This document shows positions 36,216 through 44,673 of a stretch of DNA of 44,673 bases, in pieces; within the stretch, counting starts at the first letter, position 1; the number at the start of each line of letters is the position of its first letter. Position numbers and translations under genes: made by a program. The notes under the pieces were generated by a model. It was not told the origin of the DNA, searched no databases, and saw only the letters and a program-made list of their open reading frames with translations. Source of the DNA: a virus; the IMG/VR virus record IMGVR_UViG_3300025892_000040, positions 1 to 44,673 of that record. One strand, written 5' to 3'.

Positions 36216-36379
36216 TAAATATAGACATAAAAGACATTGACGATAGATTCTGGCAACAAATAGCAGAAGACCGAAGAATCTATAAAAGGAATCATAATGA
36301 CCGACAAAGAAAACCCGAACATCAAGAACGACTACGAAACGAGTCGGGACACGTACCTGGAACTGATAGAAGGCGGTAA
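36212..36379 (+). CDS. possible small ORF overlapping gp16 (55 aa), doubtful
   Basis: An ATG overlaps the preceding stop (ATGA at 36212-36215) and opens 55 codons (MINIDIKDIDDRFWQQIAED...) ending at 36377-36379. The last 83 nt overlap the gp16 start in another frame. The ATGA coupling favours translation. The Arg-rich C-terminal half within gp16 and the short length argue against a conserved gene. It may simply be leader sequence; the nearby GATAAATA at 36214-36221 could be a weak late promoter for gp16. Confidence 0.25.
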   Translation: MINIDIKDIDDRFWQQIAEDRRIYKRNHNDRQRKPEHQERLRNESGHVPGTDRRR

Positions 36380-36656
36380 ACGCGGTCTTGATTTGATGAT
36401 TGAGGTGGCTCGTGAAAGTGAGCATCCCAGAGCATTTGAAGTATTATCTGGCATGATTAAAAATGTTGCAGATGTTACTGACAAATTAATGGATCTAAAC
36501 AAAAAGCACAAAGATATTACCCACGTGCCTTTGAAAGAGCAAAAGAATATTACTAACAACAATGTGTTTCTAGGAAGCACAACTGATCTACAAAGATTAT
36601 TACAGAATGAAGAAAAGGTGATTGAAGTTGAGTCTGATTCTACCAATGTCCAATGA
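36297..36656 (+). CDS. 16: terminase small subunit gp16
   Basis: The protein has 119 residues (T4 gp16 has 164). The helical core 'NDYETSRDTYLELIEGGKRG' followed by 'LDLMIEVARESEHPRAFEVL' and 'VADVTDKLMDLNKKHKDI' is the conserved T4-like gp16 region, which forms the oligomeric DNA-recognition ring regulating the gp17 motor. An AAGGA site 6 nt upstream supports ATG 36297. The 3' end overlaps the gp17 start by 11 nt, the usual gp16-gp17 arrangement. Confidence 0.88.
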   Translation: MTDKENPNIKNDYETSRDTYLELIEGGKRGLDLMIEVARESEHPRAFEVLSGMIKNVADVTDKLMDLNKKHKDITHVPLKEQKNITNNNVFLGSTTDLQRLLQNEEKVIEVESDSTNVQ

Positions 36657-38256
36657 CACGTATCAATATAATCACTTAGTCAAGAAAGATGGTGTAGTCC
36701 AAGAGTGGACACAGGAGGAAGTTCTTGAATATAAAAAGTGTATGGAAAATCCCTCATATTTTGCAGAAAAATATGTCAAGATTATTTCACTGGATAGGGG
36801 TCTTGTTCCTTTTAATCTTTATCCCTATCAAGAACGTATGTTCCATCATTTTAACAGCAATCGTTTTAACATTGTACTTGCTTGCAGACAATCTGGCAAA
36901 TCAATTTCGTCTGTCGCCTATCTTCTCTGGTATGCGATTTTCAATCCCGAAAAAACCATTGCTGTTCTGGCTAACAAAGGTTCCACTTCGCGAGAAATGC
37001 TCGGACGTATTACACTTATGCTTGAGAACTTGCCGTTCTTTTTACAACCTGGCTGCAAGACTCTTAATAAGGGTAGTATCGATTTTTCTAATAACAGTAG
37101 GATTGTGGCTGCTAGTACTAGCGGCAGTTCTATTCGGGGTATGTCTGTTAATCTCCTCTATCTCGATGAGTTTGCTTTTGTTGAGCGAGCATCAGAATTC
37201 TACACTTCCACCTATCCTGTTGTCTCTGCCGGAAAAGATACAAAGGTTATTATCACATCTACAGCAAATGGTATCGGAAATATATTCCATAAAATATGGG
37301 AAGGCGCCAACCAAGGGATAAATCAGTTTATACCTTTTCGTGTGGATTGGTTTGACGTGCCAGGACGTGATGAGCAATGGAAAGCGGAGACCATAGCAAA
37401 CACTAGCATTCTTCAATTTGACCAGGAATTCGGTAACACATTCTTCGGTACGGGCGACACATTAATAAGCGCCGACACCTTGATGAAATTACGTGCCACA
37501 GATCCTATCACACATATGGAAGGTGGCGATCTTCTTGTTTATCAAGAAACGCAACCAGATCATGATTACATCATGTGTGTTGATGTAAGCAAGGGAAGAG
37601 GACAGGACTATTCTACATTCAATATCATCGACATTAGCACGAGACCTTTTAAACAGGTGGCTGTGTATCGCTGTAACACTATCTCGCCCTTGCTCTTTCC
37701 TAATATTATCTATAAGTATGCGAAAGTCTACAATGAAGCATATGTTGTTGTTGAATCAAATGATCAAGGTACTTTAGTATGTAATGGCTTATATCTAGAT
37801 TTAGAATATGAGAACATGCATGTTGAATCAGTATCAAAAAATAAAATGGGCATTGAAATCAATCGGAAGACTAAGCGGCTTGGTTGTTCGGGTATCAAAG
37901 ATCTATTAGAAGAAAACAAATTAGAAATTGTTGATGAGAATACTATATTAGAAATATCTACGTTTTGTGCCAGAGGGCAATCATATGAAGCAAGCGATGG
38001 CAACCACGATGATCTCATGATGAATTTGGTGATGTTTGGATATTTTACCACCGACAGTAGATTCAACGATCTCACCGATATTGATATGAAACAAATGTTA
38101 TTTCAAAGTAGAATGGATTCTATTGAGGCAGATTTGGTGCCGTTTGGTTATCATGATAACAATGATGAGTATATTGATTCGCTAGAAGATATTGAAAGTA
38201 TGAAAGACAAAAACTGGTCAATACCTTGGGATCATGATCTACAAAATCCGTGGTAA
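36646..38256 (+). CDS. 17: terminase large subunit gp17 (packaging ATPase/nuclease)
   Basis: The protein has 536 residues (T4 gp17 has 610). The Walker A-like motif 'ACRQSGKS' spans residues 79-86, with Lys85. Walker B 'LLYLDEF' gives D174 and the catalytic E175. 'ITSTANG' near 200-207 is the coupling motif. The RNase H-like nuclease begins with 'MCVDVSKGRGQDYS' (D313) and ends near 'SYEASDGNHDDLMM', which supplies the C-terminal acidic pair. ATG 36646 is preferred to an in-frame TTG at 36622 because homologues begin near this residue. The gene overlaps gp16 by 11 nt and the next gene by 7 nt. It packages DNA into the prohead through the portal. Confidence 0.95.
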   Translation: MSNDTYQYNHLVKKDGVVQEWTQEEVLEYKKCMENPSYFAEKYVKIISLDRGLVPFNLYPYQERMFHHFNSNRFNIVLACRQSGKSISSVAYLLWYAIFNPEKTIAVLANKGSTSREMLGRITLMLENLPFFLQPGCKTLNKGSIDFSNNSRIVAASTSGSSIRGMSVNLLYLDEFAFVERASEFYTSTYPVVSAGKDTKVIITSTANGIGNIFHKIWEGANQGINQFIPFRVDWFDVPGRDEQWKAETIANTSILQFDQEFGNTFFGTGDTLISADTLMKLRATDPITHMEGGDLLVYQETQPDHDYIMCVDVSKGRGQDYSTFNIIDISTRPFKQVAVYRCNTISPLLFPNIIYKYAKVYNEAYVVVESNDQGTLVCNGLYLDLEYENMHVESVSKNKMGIEINRKTKRLGCSGIKDLLEENKLEIVDENTILEISTFCARGQSYEASDGNHDDLMMNLVMFGYFTTDSRFNDLTDIDMKQMLFQSRMDSIEADLVPFGYHDNNDEYIDSLEDIESMKDKNWSIPWDHDLQNPW

Positions 38257-38801
38257 ATCAATGGCATAATTTTAAGATTGATACGATCTTATCTGACGCA
38301 GAAATGCAGAGTCTCTGGGAGTTATATAATAAATCCAGACACGAGTACATAGATCAATTCTATAACCTTTTCAATCTACACCGATACAATCCAAGAAGTG
38401 AAGACGTAAAAGATTGTCCTGCTATTAAGCATTTAGATAATTATGCCGCAACACGAGGGTTAAAAAATTACTCACATTATTTTCTTAAGTATATTCCGTA
38501 TTCATTTACGCGACTCCATGAAGACAATAATGAGTTGGTTGAAAAAACAATCATTACGTTTCTAGAATCATCTGAAGACTTGGTTGGTGGTGACACGTTG
38601 GTTATGGATAAACACTACGACTTGCCACAGGAAGGAGTAAGAAAAGGTCCTCTCAATCACAAAAAAGATATCGTTCCTGTTGTGGCGCCCTCTCAAAATG
38701 GTAGCAGTCTGGTCTATAATCATGATGTACTCCATGGGGTTAGTCAAGTCCGACAGGGACATCGGATAGTGCTGGTCAGTTGGTATGTTAAGAATTCATA
38801 G
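38250..38801 (+). CDS. 2OG-Fe(II) oxygenase (prolyl-4-hydroxylase superfamily) between gp17 and gp18
   Basis: The protein has 183 residues. The motif set is complete: 'SFTRLHEDNNE' gives H90-x-D92, 'VYNHDVLHGV' gives H162, and 'QGHRIVLVSWYV' gives R172, ten residues later, for 2-oxoglutarate. 'GGDTLVMDKHYD' between them fits the jelly-roll strand common to P4H-like enzymes. The start is a GTG inside the gp17 stop (GTGGTAA); the ATG at 38261 is immediately followed by a stop, so GTG is the best choice and expression is probably coupled to gp17. Substrate is unknown; protein side chains of fibre proteins are one possibility. Insertion between gp17 and gp18 departs from T4 order. Confidence 0.8.
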   Translation: MVNQWHNFKIDTILSDAEMQSLWELYNKSRHEYIDQFYNLFNLHRYNPRSEDVKDCPAIKHLDNYAATRGLKNYSHYFLKYIPYSFTRLHEDNNELVEKTIITFLESSEDLVGGDTLVMDKHYDLPQEGVRKGPLNHKKDIVPVVAPSQNGSSLVYNHDVLHGVSQVRQGHRIVLVSWYVKNS

Positions 38802-38803
38802 TA

Positions 38804-38811
38804 TATAAATA
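38804..38811 (+). promoter_or_regulatory. T4-type late promoter element TATAAATA
   Basis: An exact TATAAATA sits 2 nt after the oxygenase stop and 64 nt upstream of the gp18 ATG. It gives the sheath gene a longer untranslated leader than elsewhere in the window. Confidence 0.78.
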
Positions 38812-38874
38812 AATACATTGAGAAATCTCCGTATTATGATATCTTATTCATGTTAACGAAAAAAGGACACGACT

Positions 38875-40707
38875 ATGGCATTTTCACCATCTGAGTCTCC
38901 CGCTGTCACAATCAGAGAAGTAGATCTATCAGGTATTGTTCCTGCGGTGACTTCCTCTACTGGTGCGATGGTTGCAGACCTCAACTGGGGACCTGGCGAT
39001 CAACCAATTCTTGTTGGTAACGAAGCAGAATTGATTGCAAACTTTGGTTCCCCCACGTTAGTTGTAGACAGTAATAATATAGATTTTCTGTCTGCCGCTA
39101 GTTTCTTAAAATACTCTGGATCTCTGTATGTTTCACGGGCACTTGACACGGCTGACTTAAATGCTGTGGACTCTGCCTCAGGTGTCACTGGCACTCTTGT
39201 CAGTAACGCGGCAGATTGGGAAGCAGACAAGAGCGGTTACATTCTTGGTGCAACAGGCACTCCTGCCGAAAAGCGTTTCATCGCAAAATATCCTGGCGAA
39301 GCAGGAAACTCATTATCAGTTTCTATCTGCCCATGGTCAGGTCTTGCGGGCGATGGCGGTAAAGCGGCGGTGGCTGACAGTGCATTCACTAACTGGACAT
39401 ATGTAAGCCAGTTTGATGAAGCACCCGGAACATCATCTTTTGTTGCGGCACGAAGCATCGACGGTGCGAAGGCACACGACGAAGCACACGTTGTCGTCGT
39501 TGACGAAGACGGTGCTTTCACGGGTACTCCTGGTACTGTACTAGAGACTTTCCCTCACGTTTCTTACGCCACAGACGCGAAGACTACCGACGGTAGTAAC
39601 AATCACATTGTTGATGTTATTAACGAGCAATCTCAGTATATCTGGATGGCACGTCAAGGTGAACTGAACAGCACCACAACTGCGGCTGCCGATTGGACTA
39701 AAGCCACGATTGCTGCCAACGTCGGTGGACCATTAGCATCACCCGGTGGTCAGAATACGCAAACACGATCTTTCAATGGAGGCGCTCAGACCAAACAAGG
39801 TCATGGAATAACCACATATAAAGATGCGTTTGAAACTGTGTACAATGATCCAGATGTCTTACAACTTGACTTTTTGATTGCACCTAGTTTGGCAACATCA
39901 TCAGATCAAAAGACTTTGGTTGAAGCAATGGAAGTAGTTGCACGAAGCGACCGAAAAGATTGTGTTGTTGTATCATCACCGAACCGAGCGGCAGTTGTAG
40001 GTCAGCAAAGTGCTTCTACGATTACCACTTCTATAGAAACTTTCGCTAAGAGTTTGGCATCATCTTCATACTTGATTATGGATGGTAACTTCCTCAAAGT
40101 GTATGACAAGTACAACGATAAGTATACTTTCATACCAGCGGCAGCATCTACTGCAGGAATCATGGCAGCGACAGACAATGTTCAAGCCCCTTGGTTCTCA
40201 CCAGCAGGTAACAGGCGTGGTCAATACTTTGGTGTAAGTGCACTCGGCTTTAGTCCAACTAAGTCCCAACGAGACACGTTGTACAAAGCAGGTGTTAACC
40301 CCATCGTTAACTTCCCTGGTCAAGGTGTGTTGCTCTTCGGAGATAAGACTAAACTAGCACGTCCTTCAGCATTTGATCGCATTAACGTTCGCCGACTATT
40401 CTTAGTCATGGAACGAGCAATCAAATCAGCGGCTCAAAACGTAATGTTTGAATTCAATGATGAATTCACAAGAGCCGAATTCGTTAACATCGTTGAACCT
40501 TTCTTGAGAGAGATTAAGGGGAGACGCGGAATCACTGACTTCAGAGTCGTTTGTGACGAAACAAACAACACTGCTCAAGTGATTGACACCAACCAATTCG
40601 TGGCTGACATCTATGTCAAACCTGCACGTTCTATCAACTACGTTACTCTAAGTTTCGTAGCAGTGAGAACTGGGGTTGACTTTGAAGAAGTCGTTGGATT
40701 GGCATAA
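38875..40707 (+). CDS. 18: tail sheath protein gp18
   Basis: The protein has 610 residues (T4 gp18 has 659). The start 'SPSESPAVTIREVDLSGIVP' and 'STGAMVADLNWGPGDQPI' are typical of contractile sheath proteins. The C-terminal part 'GVLLFGDKTKLARPSAFDRI', 'NVRRLFLVMERAIKSAAQN' and 'YVKPARSINYVTLSFVAVRT' is the conserved sheath core that polymerises around the tube. The RBS AAAGGA lies 9 nt before the ATG. The leader after the late promoter is about 60 nt. The gene is followed by gp19 with a 22-nt gap, so both are transcribed from the same promoter. Confidence 0.95.
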   Translation: MAFSPSESPAVTIREVDLSGIVPAVTSSTGAMVADLNWGPGDQPILVGNEAELIANFGSPTLVVDSNNIDFLSAASFLKYSGSLYVSRALDTADLNAVDSASGVTGTLVSNAADWEADKSGYILGATGTPAEKRFIAKYPGEAGNSLSVSICPWSGLAGDGGKAAVADSAFTNWTYVSQFDEAPGTSSFVAARSIDGAKAHDEAHVVVVDEDGAFTGTPGTVLETFPHVSYATDAKTTDGSNNHIVDVINEQSQYIWMARQGELNSTTTAAADWTKATIAANVGGPLASPGGQNTQTRSFNGGAQTKQGHGITTYKDAFETVYNDPDVLQLDFLIAPSLATSSDQKTLVEAMEVVARSDRKDCVVVSSPNRAAVVGQQSASTITTSIETFAKSLASSSYLIMDGNFLKVYDKYNDKYTFIPAAASTAGIMAATDNVQAPWFSPAGNRRGQYFGVSALGFSPTKSQRDTLYKAGVNPIVNFPGQGVLLFGDKTKLARPSAFDRINVRRLFLVMERAIKSAAQNVMFEFNDEFTRAEFVNIVEPFLREIKGRRGITDFRVVCDETNNTAQVIDTNQFVADIYVKPARSINYVTLSFVAVRTGVDFEEVVGLA

Positions 40708-40729
40708 GCGCACTAAGGAGAAATAAACA

Positions 40730-41257
40730 ATGGCAATTTTAGGAGTCGATGACTTTAAATCAAAACTGCGAGGTGGTGGTGCGCGACCGAATTTATTCAA
40801 AGCGACCATTAACTTTCCCGCATACGCAGGGGGTGATGTTGAACTAACATCCTTCATGTGTCGGGCTGGGCAGTTACCAGGTTCTACCATTCCTGCATTA
40901 AACGTACCTTTCAGAGGCAGAATTCTGAAAGTGGCTGGCGACAGAACGTTTGAGCCTTGGGAAGTTACTATCTTAAACGATACTGGCTTTGAGGTTCGTG
41001 ATGCTATGGAGCGTTGGATGAACGGTATGAACGGTCACAGTGCAAACACTGGCTTGACCAATCCAACAGACTATCAAACCGATCTCATTATTGATCAGTT
41101 AGATAGAGATGAGTCTGTTATCAAACGGTACAATATTCGCGGTGCTTTTCCAACGGCAGTTGGACCGATTGAATTGACCTATGATAACGGTGGTGAAGTA
41201 GAGACATTTACCACAACGTTTGATTTCCAATATTGGGAGTCAAATACTACTAGTTAA
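40730..41257 (+). CDS. 19: tail tube protein gp19
   Basis: The protein has 175 residues (T4 gp19 has 163). The pattern 'LFKATINFPAYAGGDVEL', 'SFMCRAGQLPGSTIPALNV', 'PFRGRILKVAGDRTFEPW' and 'VTILNDTGFEVRDAMERWM' is the family signature of T4-like tail tube subunits, which stack as hexameric rings inside the sheath. A perfect TAAGGAG site precedes the ATG. A strong hairpin terminator follows 17 nt after the stop and separates it from the portal gene. Confidence 0.95.
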   Translation: MAILGVDDFKSKLRGGGARPNLFKATINFPAYAGGDVELTSFMCRAGQLPGSTIPALNVPFRGRILKVAGDRTFEPWEVTILNDTGFEVRDAMERWMNGMNGHSANTGLTNPTDYQTDLIIDQLDRDESVIKRYNIRGAFPTAVGPIELTYDNGGEVETFTTTFDFQYWESNTTS

Positions 41258-41270
41258 TAGTAGGCTAAAT

Positions 41271-41306
41271 AACAGGGTGCTCTCGGGCACCCTTGTTATT
41301 ATTTTT
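41271..41306 (+). terminator. intrinsic terminator between gp19 and gp20
   Basis: A GGGTGC (41275-41280) / GCACCC (41287-41292) stem with a 6-nt loop extends by AACA/TGTT pairing with one bulged T, and is followed by TTATTATTTTT. It fits a rho-independent terminator. No TATAAATA lies between it and the gp20 start, so gp20 would depend on read-through. Confidence 0.75.
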
Positions 41307-41319
41307 GATAGGAAAAGGT

Positions 41320-43027
41320 ATGGCAGACAACGATAACGCATTGTTAAAACTTTTTGGTTTTGAATTGAAGAGAACATCTACTAAGAAGAAATTACTTCCT
41401 TCAGTAGTACCTCCCACTGACGAAGACGCCGCTGGCTATATCAGCACTGGTGCCGGCGCTTACGGACAATATATTAATTTTGATGGTGATCAATCAAAAG
41501 ATAACGCGCAACTTATAATGCGCTATCGTGGTGTTGCTATGAATCCCGAAGTGGATATGGCGATTGATGAAATAGTCAACGAAGCAATTGTATCTTCAGA
41601 ACTAGAGTCGTCGGTTGACTTGAAGGTAGATGAGATTGAAGCGCCCAAGAAAATCAAGGATCAGATTCTAGAAGAGTTTGAGAATGTTGTGGGGCTTCTC
41701 AAGTTTAATGATATTGGACACGACATTTTCAGATCATGGTACATTGATGGACGTACGGTTCATCACTTGCTAGTCAATGAAAGTAATGTAAAGGCAGGTA
41801 TCCAAGAGATCCGTCACATTGATTCAGCAAAAATAAGAAAAGTAAAAGAAATAAAGTATAAGAAAGATCCTCAAACAGGTGTTAAAATTGTAGACAAAAT
41901 TGATGAGTATTATGTTTACGAAGAGAAGCCTGGTTCTAATACAGTTCAAGGTGTCAAGATCTCAACTGACGCCATTTCATATATCACATCGGGCTTGCTT
42001 GATGAGTCAAAGAAAAAGGTTATATCTCATCTTCACAAAGCACTAAAGCCTATCAACCAACTGCGGATGATGGAAGACTCGTTGGTCATCTATCGTTTGG
42101 CTCGTGCACCTGAAAGACGTATTTTTTACGTAGACATCGGTAATTTGCCACGAGGTAAAGCAGATCAATACATGAAAGATATTATGACCAAATATCGGAA
42201 CAAGTTGGTTTATGATGCAAGCACTGGTCAAATCAAAGACGACCGAAAGCATATGTCTATGCTTGAAGATTTCTGGTTACCACGGCGTGAAAATGGACGT
42301 GGCACATCCGTAGAGACTCTGCCTGGTGGTGATAACTTAGGTCAGATTGACGATATCATATACTTCCAGAAGAGATTATATCGTAGTTTGAACGTGCCTG
42401 TCAATAGGTTAGAGCAAGAAAATCAATTTAGTTTAGGTCGGTCGTCTGAAATCACTCGTGATGAAGTGAAGTTTCAGAAGTTTATTGACCGCATTAGACG
42501 ACGATTTGGTACCATGTTTTTGGGTATTCTCAAGAAGCAATTGATTCTCAAAGGCATCATTACTGCACAAGATTGGGAAGAGTGGAAAGACGATATCTAC
42601 ATTGATTATATCAAAGACAACCACTTTGCTGAACTCAAGGACGCAGAGATTCTCCAAAATCGGATTGGTCTTATGAACGAAATTACTCAGTACGTAGGTG
42701 AATACTACAGCAAAGAGTGGGTTCAAAAGAACGTCATGATGCTTGATGACGAAGAAATTGCACAAATGAAAAAGCAAATTGACAAAGAAATGGCAGAAGG
42801 TGACATACCTGATCCTGAGGAAGAAGAAGAGAAAGAGAAAGAAAAGATCGCCATGGCGAATCAACCGCCTGCTCCTACACCCGTGACTGTTGTTGAGCCT
42901 AAGTCTGAAATGGAACGCCAGAAAGAAGCAGAGAAAGCGAAAGCAGATAAAGAGAAGAAAGAAGAATATATACCTACACATGAGGATGAATTGACTGAAG
43001 AATTGACTAGGTATATGGCGCGATTAA

Positions 43028-43044
<17 letters not shown>
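41320..43044 (+). CDS. 20: portal vertex protein gp20
   Basis: The protein has 574 residues (T4 gp20 has 524). '[20 protein letters not shown]', '[18 protein letters not shown]', '[15 protein letters not shown]', '[20 protein letters not shown]' and '[20 protein letters not shown]' are conserved T4-like portal segments. The dodecameric portal is the DNA channel and docking site for gp17 and the neck. An upstream TTG extension is rejected because ATG 41320 follows an AGGAAAAGG site. The last ~75 residues are low complexity, Glu/Lys-rich ([13 protein letters not shown]) with a Pro-rich spacer, and probably disordered. The 3' end overlaps the collagen-like gene by 17 nt. Confidence 0.95.
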
Positions 43045-44131
<1,087 letters not shown>

Positions 44132-44135
44132 TTCT

Positions 44136-44143
44136 TATAAATA
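44136..44143 (+). promoter_or_regulatory. T4-type late promoter element TATAAATA
   Basis: An exact TATAAATA sits 4 nt after the collagen-like gene stop and 58 nt before the ATG at 44201, starting a new late unit that leaves the window. Confidence 0.78.
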
Positions 44144-44155
44144 AACATATTATAT

Positions 44156-44183
44156 AATGTGAAGCGTGATATACTTACACATT
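44156..44183 (+). other. possible leader hairpin
   Basis: AATGTGAAG (44156-44164) can pair with CTT-A-CACATT (44174-44183) with one bulged A and a 9-nt loop. It has no U-run, so it is not a terminator. It lies in the leader after the late promoter and could stabilise the mRNA. It may be chance. Confidence 0.3.
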
Positions 44184-44200
44184 AACACAGAGGATTTCAA

Positions 44201-44673
44201 ATGACCACAATTACTTCAGCGGCATTAATTAATGCTACAACTGAAACTGAAGTGAACATCGATGCCGAAAATAGAGATATCACGCTTAATTTGGCGGGAA
44301 ATCTTTCGGCTGATGGTGTCACGCTTCAAGCATTATACTCATACTTAAAGAAAGCATGGCGTATCCAGACTTTCACCATCGGCAGTGGTTCTAGTAGTGG
44401 TACTACAGTCACAGTCGCCAATGTCACTAACGTATTGCCAGGAATGGCAGTCGCAGTGACAGCAGGTACAGGAACTATTACTGCGGCTGCAACCGTAGTT
44501 TCAGTAGACAGTGCGACAACTTTTACTTTAAGTGAAACACCATCTGTGGCTCTTTCGGGTGCAACAGTACAATTTACCAACCACTTGATTGAATATCCAT
44601 TCCCTCTCGTGGCAATTACTCCAGAACAGTTCGAATGGTCGTTTGACTGGACTCCTTCTAACGCACTTAGTCG
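44201..44673 (+). CDS. conserved virion structural protein, truncated at window end, with inserted Ser/Thr/Val-rich domain
   Basis: The gene is open to the window end (157 codons seen), so the C-terminus is missing. A GAGGA site at 44190-44194 precedes the ATG. Residues ~1-53 ('NATTETEVNIDAENRDITLN', 'GVTLQALYSYLKKAWR') and residues ~127 onward ('LIEYPFPLVAITPEQFEW') match a protein family common in marine T4-like phages (from memory). There these two blocks are nearly adjacent. Here a ~75-residue beta-rich segment (TIGSGSSSGTTVTVANVTNV; LSETPSVALSGATVQFTN) separates them, which looks like an inserted Ig-like or similar domain. A tail or neck fibre component is inferred; no enzyme motif was found. 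Confidence 0.65.
   Translation, partial: MTTITSAALINATTETEVNIDAENRDITLNLAGNLSADGVTLQALYSYLKKAWRIQTFTIGSGSSSGTTVTVANVTNVLPGMAVAVTAGTGTITAAATVVSVDSATTFTLSETPSVALSGATVQFTNHLIEYPFPLVAITPEQFEWSFDWTPSNALS

Noticed and set aside
36622-36645. TTG start extending gp17 by 8 residues
   Set aside because: ATG 36646 matches the expected N-terminus; the TTG would lie deeper inside gp16.
36725-37321. 198-codon frame inside gp17
   Set aside because: It is in an alternative frame of a strongly conserved gene, with a Leu-rich shadow translation.
41293-41319. TTG start extending gp20 by 9 residues
   Set aside because: It lies in the downstream arm of the terminator hairpin; ATG 41320 has an AGGAAAAGG site.
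44132-44200. tRNA or other small RNA gene in the 69-nt gap
   Set aside because: No cloverleaf or conserved tRNA boxes; the gap holds a late promoter, a weak hairpin and an RBS only.

Overview
The window is a late structural-gene segment of a T4-like (myovirus) phage genome. All genes lie on the + strand and are packed with 1-17 nt overlaps or short gaps. The T4 morphogenesis block can be read in order: gp13 (neck), gp14 (neck), gp15 (tail terminator), gp16 and gp17 (terminase), gp18 (sheath), gp19 (tube) and gp20 (portal). Copies of the T4-type late promoter element TATAAATA precede transcription units. The fibre-gene types (GEIAINT-type N-termini, 'GNLTVNG' fibre motifs, CxRD-repeat giant fibre, DQG-type small Ig-like protein) are ones I associate from memory with marine T4-like phages such as cyanophages and pelagiphages. 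No host-diagnostic or photosynthesis gene is present, so the host cannot be named. No tRNA, integrase, insertion sequence or CRISPR array was seen.

Layout. Positions 1-978 hold the C-terminal part of a large virion protein and a small conserved protein. Positions 1012-10452 encode a 3146-residue Tyr-rich giant made of three different 12-residue tandem repeat arrays, with a foreign-looking insert inside the second. Positions 10465-12330 hold a small coiled-coil protein, a GT-A-type glycosyltransferase and an overlapping 2OG-Fe(II) oxygenase-like gene. Positions 12359-24873 are fibre and adhesin genes, including a 2773-residue fibre with twelve CxRD repeats, a beta-helix and an inserted FG-GAP-like propeller. 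Positions 24873-26702 encode a subtilisin-like serine protease with an intact triad. Positions 26728-29681 are gp13, gp14 and gp15, the last with extra C-terminal Ig-like domains. Positions 29719-36215 are three accessory virion genes: a fibre ending in a cupredoxin-like domain, a 1245-residue protein with a Calx-beta/Ig-like array, and an orphan. Positions 36297-38256 are gp16 and gp17, 38250-38801 a second 2OG-Fe(II) oxygenase, 38875-43044 gp18, gp19 and gp20, 43028-44131 a collagen-like fibre, and 44201 to the end a truncated conserved virion protein.

How it may work together. The core genes build the neck, tail and packaging motor. Between them sits an unusually large investment in surface-exposed repetitive proteins: Tyr-repeat, CxRD-repeat, collagen-like, Calx-beta, FG-GAP and cupredoxin-like. 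Three enzymes could act on such proteins or on the host surface: a glycosyltransferase and two 2OG oxygenases. A protease is also present. The most novel candidates are the tetrad/dodecad Tyr-repeat giant and the possible hydroxylation-plus-glycosylation system for phage fibres. Both are inferences from sequence reading; no database search or structure prediction was run.
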